From the IMG/VR virus record IMGVR_UViG_3300009494_000012, positions 1 to 33,516 of that record: a stretch of DNA of 33,516 nucleotides, one strand, 5' to 3'. The notes below the pieces were generated by a model, which saw nothing but the letters and a program-made list of their open reading frames with translations, was not told where the DNA came from and did no database searches. This stretch comes from a virus. Made by a program: the position numbers and the translations under genes. Positions 6,146 to 14,702 of the stretch are shown here, one piece after another. How positions within the stretch are numbered: the first letter of the stretch is position 1; every line of letters starts with the position of its first letter.

Positions 6146-7602
6146 TATGTAACCGTGATGTCCGTCGTGTCCAGGGCGGCCAGTTGCCTGGTGGTTATCG
6201 GAATATTCACGATGCCGACCGGGGGATCGATGATGTCAATATCGAAATCGATCACGTCAATCACCCCAGCGATGTCCAGGGGGATGGCCTTGAACTGGAG
6301 CGCGATGACATCCACCCCGACGCCCAATGTTTGCGCATGAGCCACTACTGCCGCTTTCACCTGATCGTTGCCATTGGCGGGATACAAATCAGCATCCACA
6401 GTCAACTCGTAATTGACATACAGCCGGACTTCCGTCGGCCGGGAGAAACATATGTCGTGATCAAACCCCATTGAATCAGTGATGGTTTCTGTAGTTGTCC
6501 CGTATGTCTTGATGCCCGCAGGTTTCTCGCGCCAGAGAGTCACGGCGACATCAGCTTTCGTGCCACCCAGGACGATCGCCTCGAACGACTTGCCCGGCAA
6601 ATCTCCCACTGGATGGTCTTCCGTGTTCTCCACAACAACCACTTGCTCAACATCATCGATCAGAACTAGTGCCGCATATATCGCTTCTACCGTCGCCGAG
6701 CCGCTGGAACGAAGAGCACTATCTCGTCGTAACCGAAGAGCGGGATCTGTTTCGATGTTGCTCCCCGGGTCCGCATCGTCGGCATTCATCCCTTTGTGCA
6801 AAGCGACGGTCAGACCGAGTGGCGCGTTGGCCGTGCCCGCCAGGATTTCGATAGCGCTGCCCGGGCCTTCCGTGCTGCTCGCAATCCGAAGCATGCCATT
6901 ACCGTCGTCGTACGCCGTGATCCCGGTCGTGCTGGTATTGATCTCCGTTGCCGCATCGGCGGCAGTCCAAGGATCACCTGCGGCGAAAGCGATGTTTTGT
7001 GTGGATCCGTCCTCGTCTACGACGAGGTTCATTTCCAATCCGTCCAGACTGAACGGCTCTACGATTGTGCCGCTCACTGCGGCCGCCGCGCTCCAACCGG
7101 CGATGGCCGTCTGAATGGTGTCTATGGATTCGGCGTATCCTGCTATAGGGCCGTAATCTTCCGATTCAGCAGTGGTCGAGAACGTGGCAATGGCAGATCC
7201 GGGCGGATTGGATACAGCTTCAATGATGACGAATCTCGATCCGGTACTGCCTACGCTAACGATACTTCCTACAGTAACAGTGACACCAGCATTTAGCCAA
7301 AGACGCAAGGTGACTTTGCTTTTCGTAGCAGGTAATCTGACCGCCCCGGTGATGGAAGACACCTGATCAAGAGCCTCGTCGCTGGCCGAGTCCGGATACA
7401 TAGCCCGGTAAACCGCTTCAGCCACATCCCACATCTCGCGCAACTTGTCGCTGAAAACTCCTTCGATCTGGCCGAGGACCGAAGAGTCGAGCAGATCTAG
7501 CTCGGTGCTGATCGCATCACGTAATTCGTCCTGAATTTCCTGCCGGATGACGACCAGGGTCTTCTTGACGAAGCCTGTTGCTGTTACTCCGTAGTCGGTC
7601 AT
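6145..7602 (-). CDS. Baseplate J-like wedge protein with inserted domain
   Basis: A 485-residue protein of the baseplate J family, which forms the ring of wedges that opens on contraction. Residues 10-130 (IRQEIQDELRDAISTELDLL, VYRAMYPDSASDEALDQVSS, G-x-I-x-x-G) and the C-terminal 200 (LRLRRDSALRSSGSATVEAI, VEQVVVVENTEDHPV, GLPGKSFEAIV-like region) are typical of the family. It is longer than the usual 350-400 residues because residues about 184-272 (NLVVDEDGSTQNIAFAAGDP, ASSTEGPGSAIEILAG) form an extra beta-rich module resembling the one in the decoration and BppU-like proteins. It overlaps the gp25-like gene by ATGA. Confidence 0.92.
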   Translation of the reverse strand: MTDYGVTATGFVKKTLVVIRQEIQDELRDAISTELDLLDSSVLGQIEGVFSDKLREMWDVAEAVYRAMYPDSASDEALDQVSSITGAVRLPATKSKVTLRLWLNAGVTVTVGSIVSVGSTGSRFVIIEAVSNPPGSAIATFSTTAESEDYGPIAGYAESIDTIQTAIAGWSAAAAVSGTIVEPFSLDGLEMNLVVDEDGSTQNIAFAAGDPWTAADAATEINTSTTGITAYDDGNGMLRIASSTEGPGSAIEILAGTANAPLGLTVALHKGMNADDADPGSNIETDPALRLRRDSALRSSGSATVEAIYAALVLIDDVEQVVVVENTEDHPVGDLPGKSFEAIVLGGTKADVAVTLWREKPAGIKTYGTTTETITDSMGFDHDICFSRPTEVRLYVNYELTVDADLYPANGNDQVKAAVVAHAQTLGVGVDVIALQFKAIPLDIAGVIDVIDFDIDIIDPPVGIVNIPITTRQLAALDTTDITVT

Positions 7603-7955
7603 ACTATTAACTCCGTTTTGAATTCAAAGCTGCCCGATTCCGATTCTCCAATAAAAGAAATCGAGAGTGTTCGAGTGGCCCCGCTATAGTCCAGTTCAAA
7701 ATTTTTAATGGCTAGTATTCCGTCGGTGAGTAAGATTGCTTTTTGGATTATCTGGCTCACCACGTTCAGCCGAGGTTTCTGACCGAGTATTTTTTGGAAC
7801 CACGGCACTCCAAGGCGCTGGTCGAGGAACCATTCGCCCTGGAAAAACTGCAACCGAACTTTGCAGCTTTGAGCGATGGCGTTTGTGCCCTCGAGTAATG
7901 CGAAATCACCTGCGGTGAAATCGAGGTCGTGAGCGGTGTCGAGCTTCAGATCCAT
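7599..7955 (-). CDS. Baseplate wedge protein, gp25/W-like
   Basis: A 118-residue protein matching the T4 gp25 / P2 W family by size, position beside J and sequence. The family pattern is visible as AIAQSCKVRLQFFQGEWFLD then GVPWFQKILG, followed by a helix and a C-terminal strand pair (LSISFIGESESGSFEFKTEL). In the family this protein sits at the sheath-baseplate junction and bears the handshake-like contact to the first sheath ring. It is translationally coupled to the spike gene (TGATG) and to J (ATGA). Confidence 0.9.
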   Translation of the reverse strand: MDLKLDTAHDLDFTAGDFALLEGTNAIAQSCKVRLQFFQGEWFLDQRLGVPWFQKILGQKPRLNVVSQIIQKAILLTDGILAIKNFELDYSGATRTLSISFIGESESGSFEFKTELIV

Positions 7956-8671
7956 CAGTCAGCCTTCAGATTCTTGGATGCAGTCGAAGAAGGCGGGATC
8001 GGAAATGCTGCTATGAATGCGGCCTTTAGAGCAGCACCACCATCAGTAGGAGCCACGACCCAGGCTGTCGCAATCACTGCATACAATTTGGCCCAGAGAA
8101 CATCCACCAACGTAGACATCGCCACATATCCCCCGACAGATGCCGGCAGACCTTTGGATGTCACTTCCATCGTGGCGCCTTTGGCTCGTAGCTGGGCGTC
8201 GTTCTCCGCGCCGAATATTGCGCCTTGCGTCACGTCACCTTTCAACGCTTTCAGCACCGGGTAGAATCCAGGGATCGCCACGGCGTCCGAGATATCGTTG
8301 GTCCGCAGATCAACGGGGTTGACAGGAGTCGTGCCCGGGCTGCTTTTGTATTTGTCGATGGAGCGGTCGCAGAAAACCAGCAGCACTAGGTCGCCCGGGG
8401 CCAGCGGGAAACTCATGAAATATCCGCCACCTCGAGGAAAAGCCACCGGGACGCCAGGAATGATGGGTAGTTTATCAAGCGATTCCGTGCCGTCGTCGAA
8501 CACCACCGGCCGAGATAGTAACGGCTGCACGTCGGCCATCTGCGTTGCTGCCGTGTAAGTCACAATTTTCGCAGGCATCGCCACAAACATATCACCAACG
8601 GCCTGGCTCACCGCTGCTTGGAGCAGTTCCGCGAGGCTGGGCGTTCTTTCGTTTCCAAGTTTATCATTCAT
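7955..8671 (-). CDS. Membrane-piercing spike protein, gp138-like
   Basis: A 238-residue protein with the gp138 N-terminal OB-fold signature: PAKIVTYTAATQMADVQPLL, then IPGVPVAFPRGGGYFMSFPL, APGDLVLLVFCDRSIDKY, and NDISDAVAIPGFYPV. In contractile phages this trimer forms the central spike below the hub. Residues 160-200 (AQLRAKGATMEVTSKGL) would give a short beta-helix. The last 50 residues are Ala-rich and helical, unlike a typical iron-tipped spike; no HxH iron motif is seen near the end, so a separate tip protein or no tip is possible. It overlaps the hub gene by ATGA. Confidence 0.88.
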   Translation of the reverse strand: MNDKLGNERTPSLAELLQAAVSQAVGDMFVAMPAKIVTYTAATQMADVQPLLSRPVVFDDGTESLDKLPIIPGVPVAFPRGGGYFMSFPLAPGDLVLLVFCDRSIDKYKSSPGTTPVNPVDLRTNDISDAVAIPGFYPVLKALKGDVTQGAIFGAENDAQLRAKGATMEVTSKGLPASVGGYVAMSTLVDVLWAKLYAVIATAWVVAPTDGGAALKAAFIAAFPIPPSSTASKNLKAD

Positions 8672-9570
8672 GCTATCGGTGTCCCTTCGAACTCAGTATA
8701 CCAATCCGCGCCCCATGTGTCGCCAAAGTAACTGCATTTTGTCGCTTTGTACTTACCGTTCAACGCTTTAGAAATTATTGTCACAAGGCGCCCTGGCCGG
8801 ATGGACGGCTGCATGAGACTCCGCGCCTCGATAACCCCCTTCTCACCGCTCTCGGGAGACCCCACAAGGCCCGTCAAGCTGCTCAAGATAGTTATACTGT
8901 CTAGTAGGGTTTCATCCTGCGAAAGCACCTGTAACTGGCCGTCCTGGATACTCCAGTGGTAGCCGGCAGACGTCACGTACTTGTCGAGTAGCTTAGAGAC
9001 TTTCCCGGTCAACGCCACCCCATGATCGAAGTTGAGATATCCACGCTGGGAGCCAAGGGCAAAATGAGCAGCCGAATTACCCAGCCCAACCCCGAGCGCC
9101 GTAGCCAGTGCCGTCAAAACTGTGAGCACCGGTGTGCCCGGCCCGAACGTCAACGGCGGATCGAGCCTGGCCGACCGATAGGATTTACCGCCATCTTCTG
9201 CTTCGATCGTCGTCACCCAGTCAGTGTCACCCAATTTGGAATCTGCACGAACAATATCTCCTGAAAATATCTGAGCACGATTCCCTGCGTACCCCGCCTC
9301 GATAACTAACGGCCAGTCGTAAATCAATCCGGCTTTTCTGGAAGTAGCAGCTAGGTCAGAACCAGCCAACAGCACCTTCCTGTTCGCCTCGCTCAGATTG
9401 TAGATTTCCACTGACGCCAAATTCGGGTCACGGTTGCCGGATTTCTCCACCGCAAAAGCCACCCGCAGGGATGGAGTAATTTGTTTGGTTATAGAATCTA
9501 TCGTCTGGATCGATATTTTCTGTGAACCGACAGTCATCTCGAAATCACGGTTGAACAGATCAGTGATCAT
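8668..9570 (-). CDS. Baseplate hub protein, gpD/gp27-like
   Basis: A 300-residue protein between the plug-like and spike genes. It opens with a beta-rich section (LFNRDFEMTVGSQKISI, LRVAFAVEKSGNRDPNLASV, EIYNLSEANRK) and continues with AGYAGNRAQIFSGDIVRAD, the tail-tube-like fold seen in hub proteins such as gpD of P2 and gp44 of Mu. The last third (GHWSI-like GYHWSIQDGQLQVLSQDE, LMQPSIRPGRLVTII) is the usual second tube-like barrel. The trimer would connect tube and spike. ATGA overlaps at both ends indicate a coupled hub-plug-spike set. Confidence 0.87.
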   Translation of the reverse strand: MITDLFNRDFEMTVGSQKISIQTIDSITKQITPSLRVAFAVEKSGNRDPNLASVEIYNLSEANRKVLLAGSDLAATSRKAGLIYDWPLVIEAGYAGNRAQIFSGDIVRADSKLGDTDWVTTIEAEDGGKSYRSARLDPPLTFGPGTPVLTVLTALATALGVGLGNSAAHFALGSQRGYLNFDHGVALTGKVSKLLDKYVTSAGYHWSIQDGQLQVLSQDETLLDSITILSSLTGLVGSPESGEKGVIEARSLMQPSIRPGRLVTIISKALNGKYKATKCSYFGDTWGADWYTEFEGTPIA

Positions 9571-9911
9571 TCCGCCGCCCCGATTCCCTCTTCGTCGAGG
9601 TATCCGAAGATGGAGGTGACGTTCAAATCCTCAAGGCCAGGATCTGTCGGCGACCATCGGGTATCGTAGCTTATTAGCTCGCCGAGCGGTCGAGTACGTT
9701 CTTTGAAAAGGCGTAACAACGGGTAATTGGATACCACCTTGATCCCACTTCGCAGAACAGTGCCTTCGGCGTTCAACAGATCGAAATACCAAAACTGCTC
9801 CCTGGAATTAAACTGGAAGTTCAACTGAAAATCACTTCCATCCATGTCCACGGAAAATGTAAAGGCACCAAGTTCGGCGGCATCGGTCAATGGGATGGTG
9901 TAAGTAGTCAT
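9567..9911 (-). CDS. Baseplate plug protein, Pam3 gp18-like
   Basis: A 114-residue all-beta protein beginning MTTYTIPLTDAAELGAFTFS, with QFNSREQFWYFDLLNAEGTV and LRSGIKVVSNYPLL. This order and spacing match the small plug family named after gp18 of the minimal myophage Pam3, located at the base of the tube next to the hub. The gene sits between the Dit-like protein and the hub, the same order as in Pam3-like phages. The last 20 residues include a conserved-looking LNVTSIFGYLDE strand. Confidence 0.82.
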   Translation of the reverse strand: MTTYTIPLTDAAELGAFTFSVDMDGSDFQLNFQFNSREQFWYFDLLNAEGTVLRSGIKVVSNYPLLRLFKERTRPLGELISYDTRWSPTDPGLEDLNVTSIFGYLDEEGIGAAE

Positions 9912-9912
9912 A

Positions 9913-10545
9913 TCAACCTAATCCAGTAAAACTGCTCAAGCCAGATCGGGCTTGTTGTGCTGTCTCTGCTTGTTTGGCCGTTGCTGCGTCCTTGGCCAGC
10001 TTCGCCTTGTGGGCGGCTGCTTTGTTCGCCACGTCGTTCGGGATAGGAGAACCTATCGCCAACGATGTCGCAGTAACGACCTCCCGAAGTGATACCGTGC
10101 AGTTGAGCACGTTGCCCGTAGTGGCATCTCGCACTATCACAATGGAAGTGATCGCCATGTCGGTGTATCCCCGCAAGGAAGTCACCACGTCGATCAGCGT
10201 CCCGGAGTTTTTCAATTCGTTTAGTTTGAGATATGCTGCGTTCACCCGGTCGAAGGTCGGAATCGTACTGGGCTGAACAGGAGACTTTGCCAACAGGCTC
10301 GCCAGATACACCAGCGGGGTGTTCGTCACCATGCCGTTGATTTCCACTGTCTCGGGCAGCGCCCGGATGTGGTCGGACATCACCGAGCCGTTTTCTACCG
10401 GGTGATCTGTTACCTCGGCTTCCGCCGAATGCGTCTCGGACAACGAACAGTCGAACTCAATGATTCCGACAGTGGGCAAAAGTATTTTACCAAGCTGCAC
10501 CCGGGTCGGTTCTCCAAATATGAGTTCGGTGATGCCCTTGGCCAT
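9913..10545 (-). CDS. Dit-like tail/baseplate protein
   Basis: A 210-residue protein coupled to the tape measure stop (TAATG). Residues 1-60 (IGIIEFDCSLSETHSAEAEV-type region with TDHPVENGSVMSDHIRALPE) are diagnostic for the Dit-like N-terminal domain of many contractile phages: an E-V-T-x-H-P-V-E-x-G turn. Residues 85-160 hold the second beta domain (LKLNELKNSGTLIDVVTSLR, CTVSLREVVTATS). The last 45 residues are an Ala/Lys-rich helix, perhaps reaching into the tube. In the family it forms the ring between tube end and hub. Confidence 0.83.
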   Translation of the reverse strand: MAKGITELIFGEPTRVQLGKILLPTVGIIEFDCSLSETHSAEAEVTDHPVENGSVMSDHIRALPETVEINGMVTNTPLVYLASLLAKSPVQPSTIPTFDRVNAAYLKLNELKNSGTLIDVVTSLRGYTDMAITSIVIVRDATTGNVLNCTVSLREVVTATSLAIGSPIPNDVANKAAAHKAKLAKDAATAKQAETAQQARSGLSSFTGLG

Positions 10546-12287
10546 TATGCAGGCTCCGAAGTCAGTGCTCGCATGGCCGTCCGTCGTTCCTTTTCATTCG
10601 CTTTCGTTATTTGCGTGACCACCTCACCGCCTACCTTCGCAGGGCTCATCCCCGACCCTCCTTGAAGATTCACTTCAACGGAAGTTTGCGGCGACCAGTT
10701 CATCAACGACTGTGAGGTTCTTCCGGCCATAGTAGGCGCAGCACCAGTGCCTCCGGTCGCGCGGGCGCCTCCCGCAAGTGCGCCTGCTCCTTTGAGTTTG
10801 GGACTTGGCTTCCCCTCCGTCGTCCCCTTGCCGATCTTGAGCCAATCGGGGATCGCATCTTTGATTTGATTTATACCATCCTGGATGTCACCGATGAATT
10901 CCCGCCAGATTTTATTTCCTATCGCTCTTAGTTTTACCATCCATATGACAAAACCTTCAACCATCCCTTTCAGAGAGATGTCAAAATCAATACCCAACGC
11001 GTCAAGGCCCTTTTGAATTTCGGGCAGAAACTTATCCCAGATCAGGAGCATGTGATTGCCAAAATTTTCCCATGCTTTCTCGGTCTCCCCCGCCCAAACA
11101 TCCGAGAAAAAATGGCCAATAGCTCTGAACGTGTGATAGACTCCGTTCGCAATGCCTTCGAAAATCGAACCCACTCCATCAGCAAATAACCCCATGTCAG
11201 ATATCCACTGGTCATAAGTGAGGTCTATCCCGAGGAAGTCCCCGAACTTCTCCATAATAGCGCCGATAGCCGACCGCCCACCCTCTTTCCAAATTTGAAA
11301 ATCCTCGATCAGTAAACCGATAATAGTGATCAGCAGCAAGAATTTACCGATAGGCCCGCCCATCAACAACGCGCCAAGCAAGGTGACGGCGACACCGATA
11401 CCAGCGATTTTTTTCTTCATCGGGGACAACTTACTGATAAACTTCCCGACCGTGCGCGCCAACCCGGCGAAGAACTTTATATTTTTCAGAAGCACCTGTC
11501 CAAACTTGGTGAAGAACACCCCGATACGCTGCCGGATTATCTTGCCGTTGGCCTTCCACCAATTGATAAAACCATTGGTCAACTTATTGATTTGCGGCAA
11601 TAGGTCCTTGGCGATAGAGTTTTTGATGCCCATAATCACGACATTCATCCGTCGCTGGTTGTCGATATAGTCGGCACTGTCCTGAACCATCTCATCGGAC
11701 ATTATGCCGCCGAGATCTTTCATCTCCTGCATCATCTCGCGGATGGCATCAGAGCCTTCATTGAACATAGGTATCAGCTGTGTTCCAGAGCGGCCGAGAA
11801 GACTCATCGCCACAGCAGTTCGTTCTGCATCAGTATCTAAATTTTTAATTCCATCGGCCATCTCGATGAACAGGTCCGTCGTATCTTTCAGATTGCCTTT
11901 CTCATCACGGACAGTGACTCCCATCCGCTTGAACTCGTCCACGTACTCGGACATCCCATCGTCTGCTTCCACCTGGGATTTTTGTAATTTCTTTATCGCT
12001 GTCTCAACAGAGGCGAGCGATGTCCCTGATAATTCAGCAGCATGGTCCAGACCTTGGAGTGTCGCCGCCACCATACCAGATCGCTTCGCCATCTTATCGA
12101 ACTGATCGCCGAGAGCGGCCACCTCTTCAATGACGCCCTTCAACCACTTGACGGTTTTAATTGCAGCAAACGCAGCGACGGCGAGCTTAGCCAGGGCAAC
12201 GACTTTTTTCAGTCCGCCTTCGGCCTTCTTTTGTCCCTTGTCGTCGGTCTTGATACCGAGTCGTGCGACTAGTTCTTTGACGATCAT
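10545..12287 (-). CDS. Tape measure protein
   Basis: A 580-residue protein placed directly after the G/GT chaperones. It starts MIVKELVARLGIKTDDKGQK, then a mixed helical region with MAKRSGMVAATLQGLDHAAE and AVAMSLLGRSGTQLIPMFNE, motifs typical of the TMP N-terminal part. Residues 294-327 are strongly hydrophobic and probably form the membrane-inserted part used in DNA ejection. Residues 490-530 are a Gly/Ala-rich low-complexity stretch. By the usual 0.15 nm per residue rule the tail would be roughly 85-90 nm, an inference. The ATG overlaps the GT stop (ATGA) and follows GAGGT. Confidence 0.93.
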   Translation of the reverse strand: MIVKELVARLGIKTDDKGQKKAEGGLKKVVALAKLAVAAFAAIKTVKWLKGVIEEVAALGDQFDKMAKRSGMVAATLQGLDHAAELSGTSLASVETAIKKLQKSQVEADDGMSEYVDEFKRMGVTVRDEKGNLKDTTDLFIEMADGIKNLDTDAERTAVAMSLLGRSGTQLIPMFNEGSDAIREMMQEMKDLGGIMSDEMVQDSADYIDNQRRMNVVIMGIKNSIAKDLLPQINKLTNGFINWWKANGKIIRQRIGVFFTKFGQVLLKNIKFFAGLARTVGKFISKLSPMKKKIAGIGVAVTLLGALLMGGPIGKFLLLITIIGLLIEDFQIWKEGGRSAIGAIMEKFGDFLGIDLTYDQWISDMGLFADGVGSIFEGIANGVYHTFRAIGHFFSDVWAGETEKAWENFGNHMLLIWDKFLPEIQKGLDALGIDFDISLKGMVEGFVIWMVKLRAIGNKIWREFIGDIQDGINQIKDAIPDWLKIGKGTTEGKPSPKLKGAGALAGGARATGGTGAAPTMAGRTSQSLMNWSPQTSVEVNLQGGSGMSPAKVGGEVVTQITKANEKERRTAMRALTSEPA

Positions 12288-12915
12288 GGTGAAACCTCGT
12301 TTGCTAGTGCCTCAGCTTCATCTTGGAGATCCAGTGCCTCGTTTGCATCAAGGAGATCTACCAAGTCGTAATGGGTTTCAATCTCCTCCAACGTCGCAAT
12401 CTTAGCGACCACTACTCGCCATGTTAGCCAGTCGAGGTGGTCGGGGATTCCAACTGACTTCCCAGACTTGCGAGCCCGCCTTGGCCACCGATGCCGCTGA
12501 CCAAAGCGCTCAAGGACTTTCCCCATTGCACACGCATTCCGAAGAACAGCCACTTGTACATCTCGTCCAGACCTCCTCGGAAAATCACGTCGAATATCTT
12601 GTCCAGCGGTTTGCCGTCGACGTGGGTCACACCCCGGAAGCTCGAGATCACTTTCTCCAACGTCTGCTTGTTGACGTCCTGGAATAGTTTACCCGCCGCC
12701 TTCGTGATGACTTCCGGGCCGACCTCCTGCTCCATCAGGTCGACTTTCTTGTCCGCCGACCGGCCAGATAGCACCCCGCCGATCACGTCCCCGAGCGCAG
12801 GCCCGACCATCTTGACTATGTCCATCAGCAAGTTATGGCTCTGGATCGGTGGCAGCATATACATGGTGTATTCATGCTCGCCGATGGTTTCTGTTGCTTC
12901 CTGTGCTTGGCTCAT
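12284..12915 (-). CDS. Tail assembly chaperone GT (programmed -1 frameshift product)
   Basis: This entry is the fusion product made by -1 slippage of the upstream chaperone frame. Ribosomes read residues 1-133 in the G frame, slip at G GGA AAG (12517-12523) and continue in the frame that ends at 12284, giving about 210 residues with a new 77-residue tail (VLERFGQRHRWPRRARKSGK and on to ALDLQDEAEALANEVSP). The tail region begins basic and ends acidic and helical, with the D-W-L-T-W pattern seen in other T domains. The T frame has no ribosome site of its own near an ATG at the overlap. In lambda-type systems G binds the tape measure and the T part recruits tube protein; the same is expected here. 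Confidence 0.85.
12424..12915 (-). CDS. Tail assembly chaperone G
   Basis: A 163-residue helical protein translated without frameshift. The ATG at 12915 overlaps the tube stop (TGATG) and follows GGAGGT. It has EYTMYMLPPIQSHNLLMDIV near the N-terminus, then several amphipathic helices (VITKAAGKLFQDVNKQTLEK) and a conserved-looking GMRVQWGKSLS just at the slip site; the remaining 30 residues are Gly/Ser-rich and probably flexible. The place between tail tube and tape measure, plus the overlapping -1 frame, identifies it as the G-type chaperone that keeps the tape measure soluble during tail assembly. Confidence 0.88.
   Translation of the reverse strand: MSQAQEATETIGEHEYTMYMLPPIQSHNLLMDIVKMVGPALGDVIGGVLSGRSADKKVDLMEQEVGPEVITKAAGKLFQDVNKQTLEKVISSFRGVTHVDGKPLDKIFDVIFRGGLDEMYKWLFFGMRVQWGKSLSALVSGIGGQGGLASLGSQLESPTTSTG
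12478..12523 (-). promoter_or_regulatory. -1 ribosomal frameshift site with downstream hairpin
   Basis: On the minus strand the heptamer GGGAAAG (12523 down to 12517) lies in the zero frame as G GGA AAG, the same slippery sequence as lambda gpG-GT. Nine bases further, GCTTTGGTC (12507-12499) can pair with GGCCAAGGC (12486-12478): nine base pairs including two G-U pairs, around a 12-base loop. Slippery site, spacing and stem fit a stimulated -1 frameshift. Structure is deduced by eye, without an energy calculation. Confidence 0.85.
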
Positions 12916-13346
12916 CAGGTATTACCTCCAACATATGCGATCATGGCATCCGTTTCCAGAACCCACTCTCGGCTTTCCACTTCCCGACTAAAAGTCGCAG
13001 TCGGCAGCTTCGCTATCCAGCATTTCTCTGCCGCATACAAAGTCCTGCCGCTGTTGTCCTTCATCAAGAACGGCCCAATCCCATCTCCCGAGGGAGTCAG
13101 GATATCGGCGGCATGAACAGCTGAAAGAAGATCGTTCGCCATCGAAGACTGCAACAGCGTCAACGTCATGCGAGCAGACTTGTTGCTGGTCTTGGCGCGG
13201 CAAGCGTCGCCGTCCGTGCCCACAGTCAACGTGAACGAATCTTCGTTGAACTCCACGGAGATGAACGTGCCGTCGGCGTATCCTGTGATCGGAATTCCGA
13301 AGGCTACAATTGCCACGTCGTTGGGATCATAAGTCTTGAGGCTCAT
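12915..13346 (-). CDS. Tail tube protein, DUF3277-like
   Basis: A 143-residue protein that opens MSLKTYDPNDVAIVAFGIPI and continues GYADGTFISVEFNEDSFTLT, with a central ARMTLTLLQSSMANDLLSAV. This is the pattern of DUF3277 tube proteins of contractile phages, which stack as hexamers to form the inner tube. The gene directly follows the sheath, with a strong AAAAGGAG site, as expected for a highly expressed virion protein, and its stop is coupled to the chaperone start. Confidence 0.9.
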   Translation of the reverse strand: MSLKTYDPNDVAIVAFGIPITGYADGTFISVEFNEDSFTLTVGTDGDACRAKTSNKSARMTLTLLQSSMANDLLSAVHAADILTPSGDGIGPFLMKDNSGRTLYAAEKCWIAKLPTATFSREVESREWVLETDAMIAYVGGNT

Positions 13347-13365
13347 TATCGTGCTCCTTTTCTAT

Positions 13366-14676
13366 CTACAGAGAAATCGTTCCACTGATTTCGGTTGCGT
13401 GAATTGCTCCAGCCAAAGTGCCCGTGAAGGTCACATCGGGCAGAATCCTGTTTCCCTTGTCCGAGGTACTGATATCGCTCACCAGCGGCACCGATATCAC
13501 CGGCGCCGGATCTTCGACTAATATCGAGTTACCTATCGCCAGCCTCAACACGGCGTTGACCTCGGCCTCCACGACCGCGATGCCCGCGTTGGTGTACGGA
13601 ATTTTGTCTGCGTTGACCAAGGCACCGAACACGTATTCCTGTAGCCGTGCTCGGATAAAATCCACTCCCCGCGTGATGTCCAGAAATTCGCCGGACGGAG
13701 ACAAGCCCTCTTGGAACATCGAGATACCGGCGATTCGAACGTAGTTATTGCAGTCCTTCGCCGTGATGTATCCCTGCTCTGTCGAGGTGAACGACTCGTA
13801 ATCCACACCCGACACTGTCTTGAACTTCCAGGTGATGCTGCCCGGGTCCAAAGGCAAGCACCGACCTGCCCATGCGGCAGCAGGGTACTGGCTACACGCC
13901 TTCGTGTGATACACCAACCCGGTCCTGGCATAACCCGCTGTCTGGAGTGTCGATGCAATGTCCGCTGCTCCAGCACCATAGATATCCGAATCCGGGCTAG
14001 CCACAAGCAACATCTTGTACACCGTCTCGATGTATACTGCCGCAGCCAAGATGATCGCGTGACTCTGTGCAGCGAGATGACAAGTGTACCAGGTGTCGTT
14101 CTCCACACTGACCGCCGCGATGTCGGCAGCGATTCCGCCACCGCCACCATCAGCAGTATTGTCATTCGTGAGAATCAGAGCCTTGTCACCCGAGTATACC
14201 GAGATCTGATCTGTGATGGCGTTAGCTGCGACATCGATGTCCGTCATGTTGTCTGTCACTGTCAAATTGAGGGCCAACGCATCGATTGCTATTTTCAGTC
14301 CGGTACAGATCTCAGCGATTGTTGCCGTTGCATCCGAAGTGAACGTTGCCGCCACTCCACCGCAATAGACGGTGTAGGCGGTGCTGTCTACAGCTATCGG
14401 AGTGAACTTCACCGTCTTCACCGAACTGGTTTCCATTCGACCGACTAAAATGAAAGCCGGCTTTGGGTTTTGCGCGAACAACGCCGTGGCCACTCTCATC
14501 GCGTCCTCTGTAGTGGAGAAGCCGTCGGTGATCATGCCCGCTATGTCGGTGTAACTGCGGACCCTCTCCACGAAATGCGTATGATAGGCCATCACCAACG
14601 GAATACCGAACCCGATTCGGGTCGGTGCCGCCGTGGCCGTCGTGATCGCGACATCAACAATACTTGCAAGGCTCAT
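13366..14676 (-). CDS. Tail sheath protein, DUF3383-like
   Basis: A 436-residue protein starting MSLASIVDVAITTATAAPTR followed by IGFGIPLVMAYHTHFVERVR, a start I associate with DUF3383 sheath proteins. The middle includes a beta-rich part (SVKTVKFTPIAVDSTAYTVY) and the C-terminal third has GLSPSGEFLDITRGVDFIRA and SILVEDPAPVISVPLVSDIS, the conserved C-terminal sheath arm region. It would contract around the tube to drive the spike. AAAAGGAG precedes the ATG, and the tube gene follows. Confidence 0.92.
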   Translation of the reverse strand: MSLASIVDVAITTATAAPTRIGFGIPLVMAYHTHFVERVRSYTDIAGMITDGFSTTEDAMRVATALFAQNPKPAFILVGRMETSSVKTVKFTPIAVDSTAYTVYCGGVAATFTSDATATIAEICTGLKIAIDALALNLTVTDNMTDIDVAANAITDQISVYSGDKALILTNDNTADGGGGGIAADIAAVSVENDTWYTCHLAAQSHAIILAAAVYIETVYKMLLVASPDSDIYGAGAADIASTLQTAGYARTGLVYHTKACSQYPAAAWAGRCLPLDPGSITWKFKTVSGVDYESFTSTEQGYITAKDCNNYVRIAGISMFQEGLSPSGEFLDITRGVDFIRARLQEYVFGALVNADKIPYTNAGIAVVEAEVNAVLRLAIGNSILVEDPAPVISVPLVSDISTSDKGNRILPDVTFTGTLAGAIHATEISGTISL

Positions 14677-14702
14677 GATTCAGCTCCTTTTCTCTCGGTT
14701 GT

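Noticed and set aside
12284-12553. Independent 89-residue gene overlapping the tail chaperone
   Set aside because: There is no ribosome site at its apparent start, and the overlap holds a G GGA AAG heptamer in the right frame; it is the T part of a frameshift product.
13711-14448. 245-residue + strand frame opposite the sheath gene
   Set aside because: Cys/Arg/His-rich product without domains, fully inside the sheath gene; a shadow frame. The same holds for other long + strand frames over the late operon.
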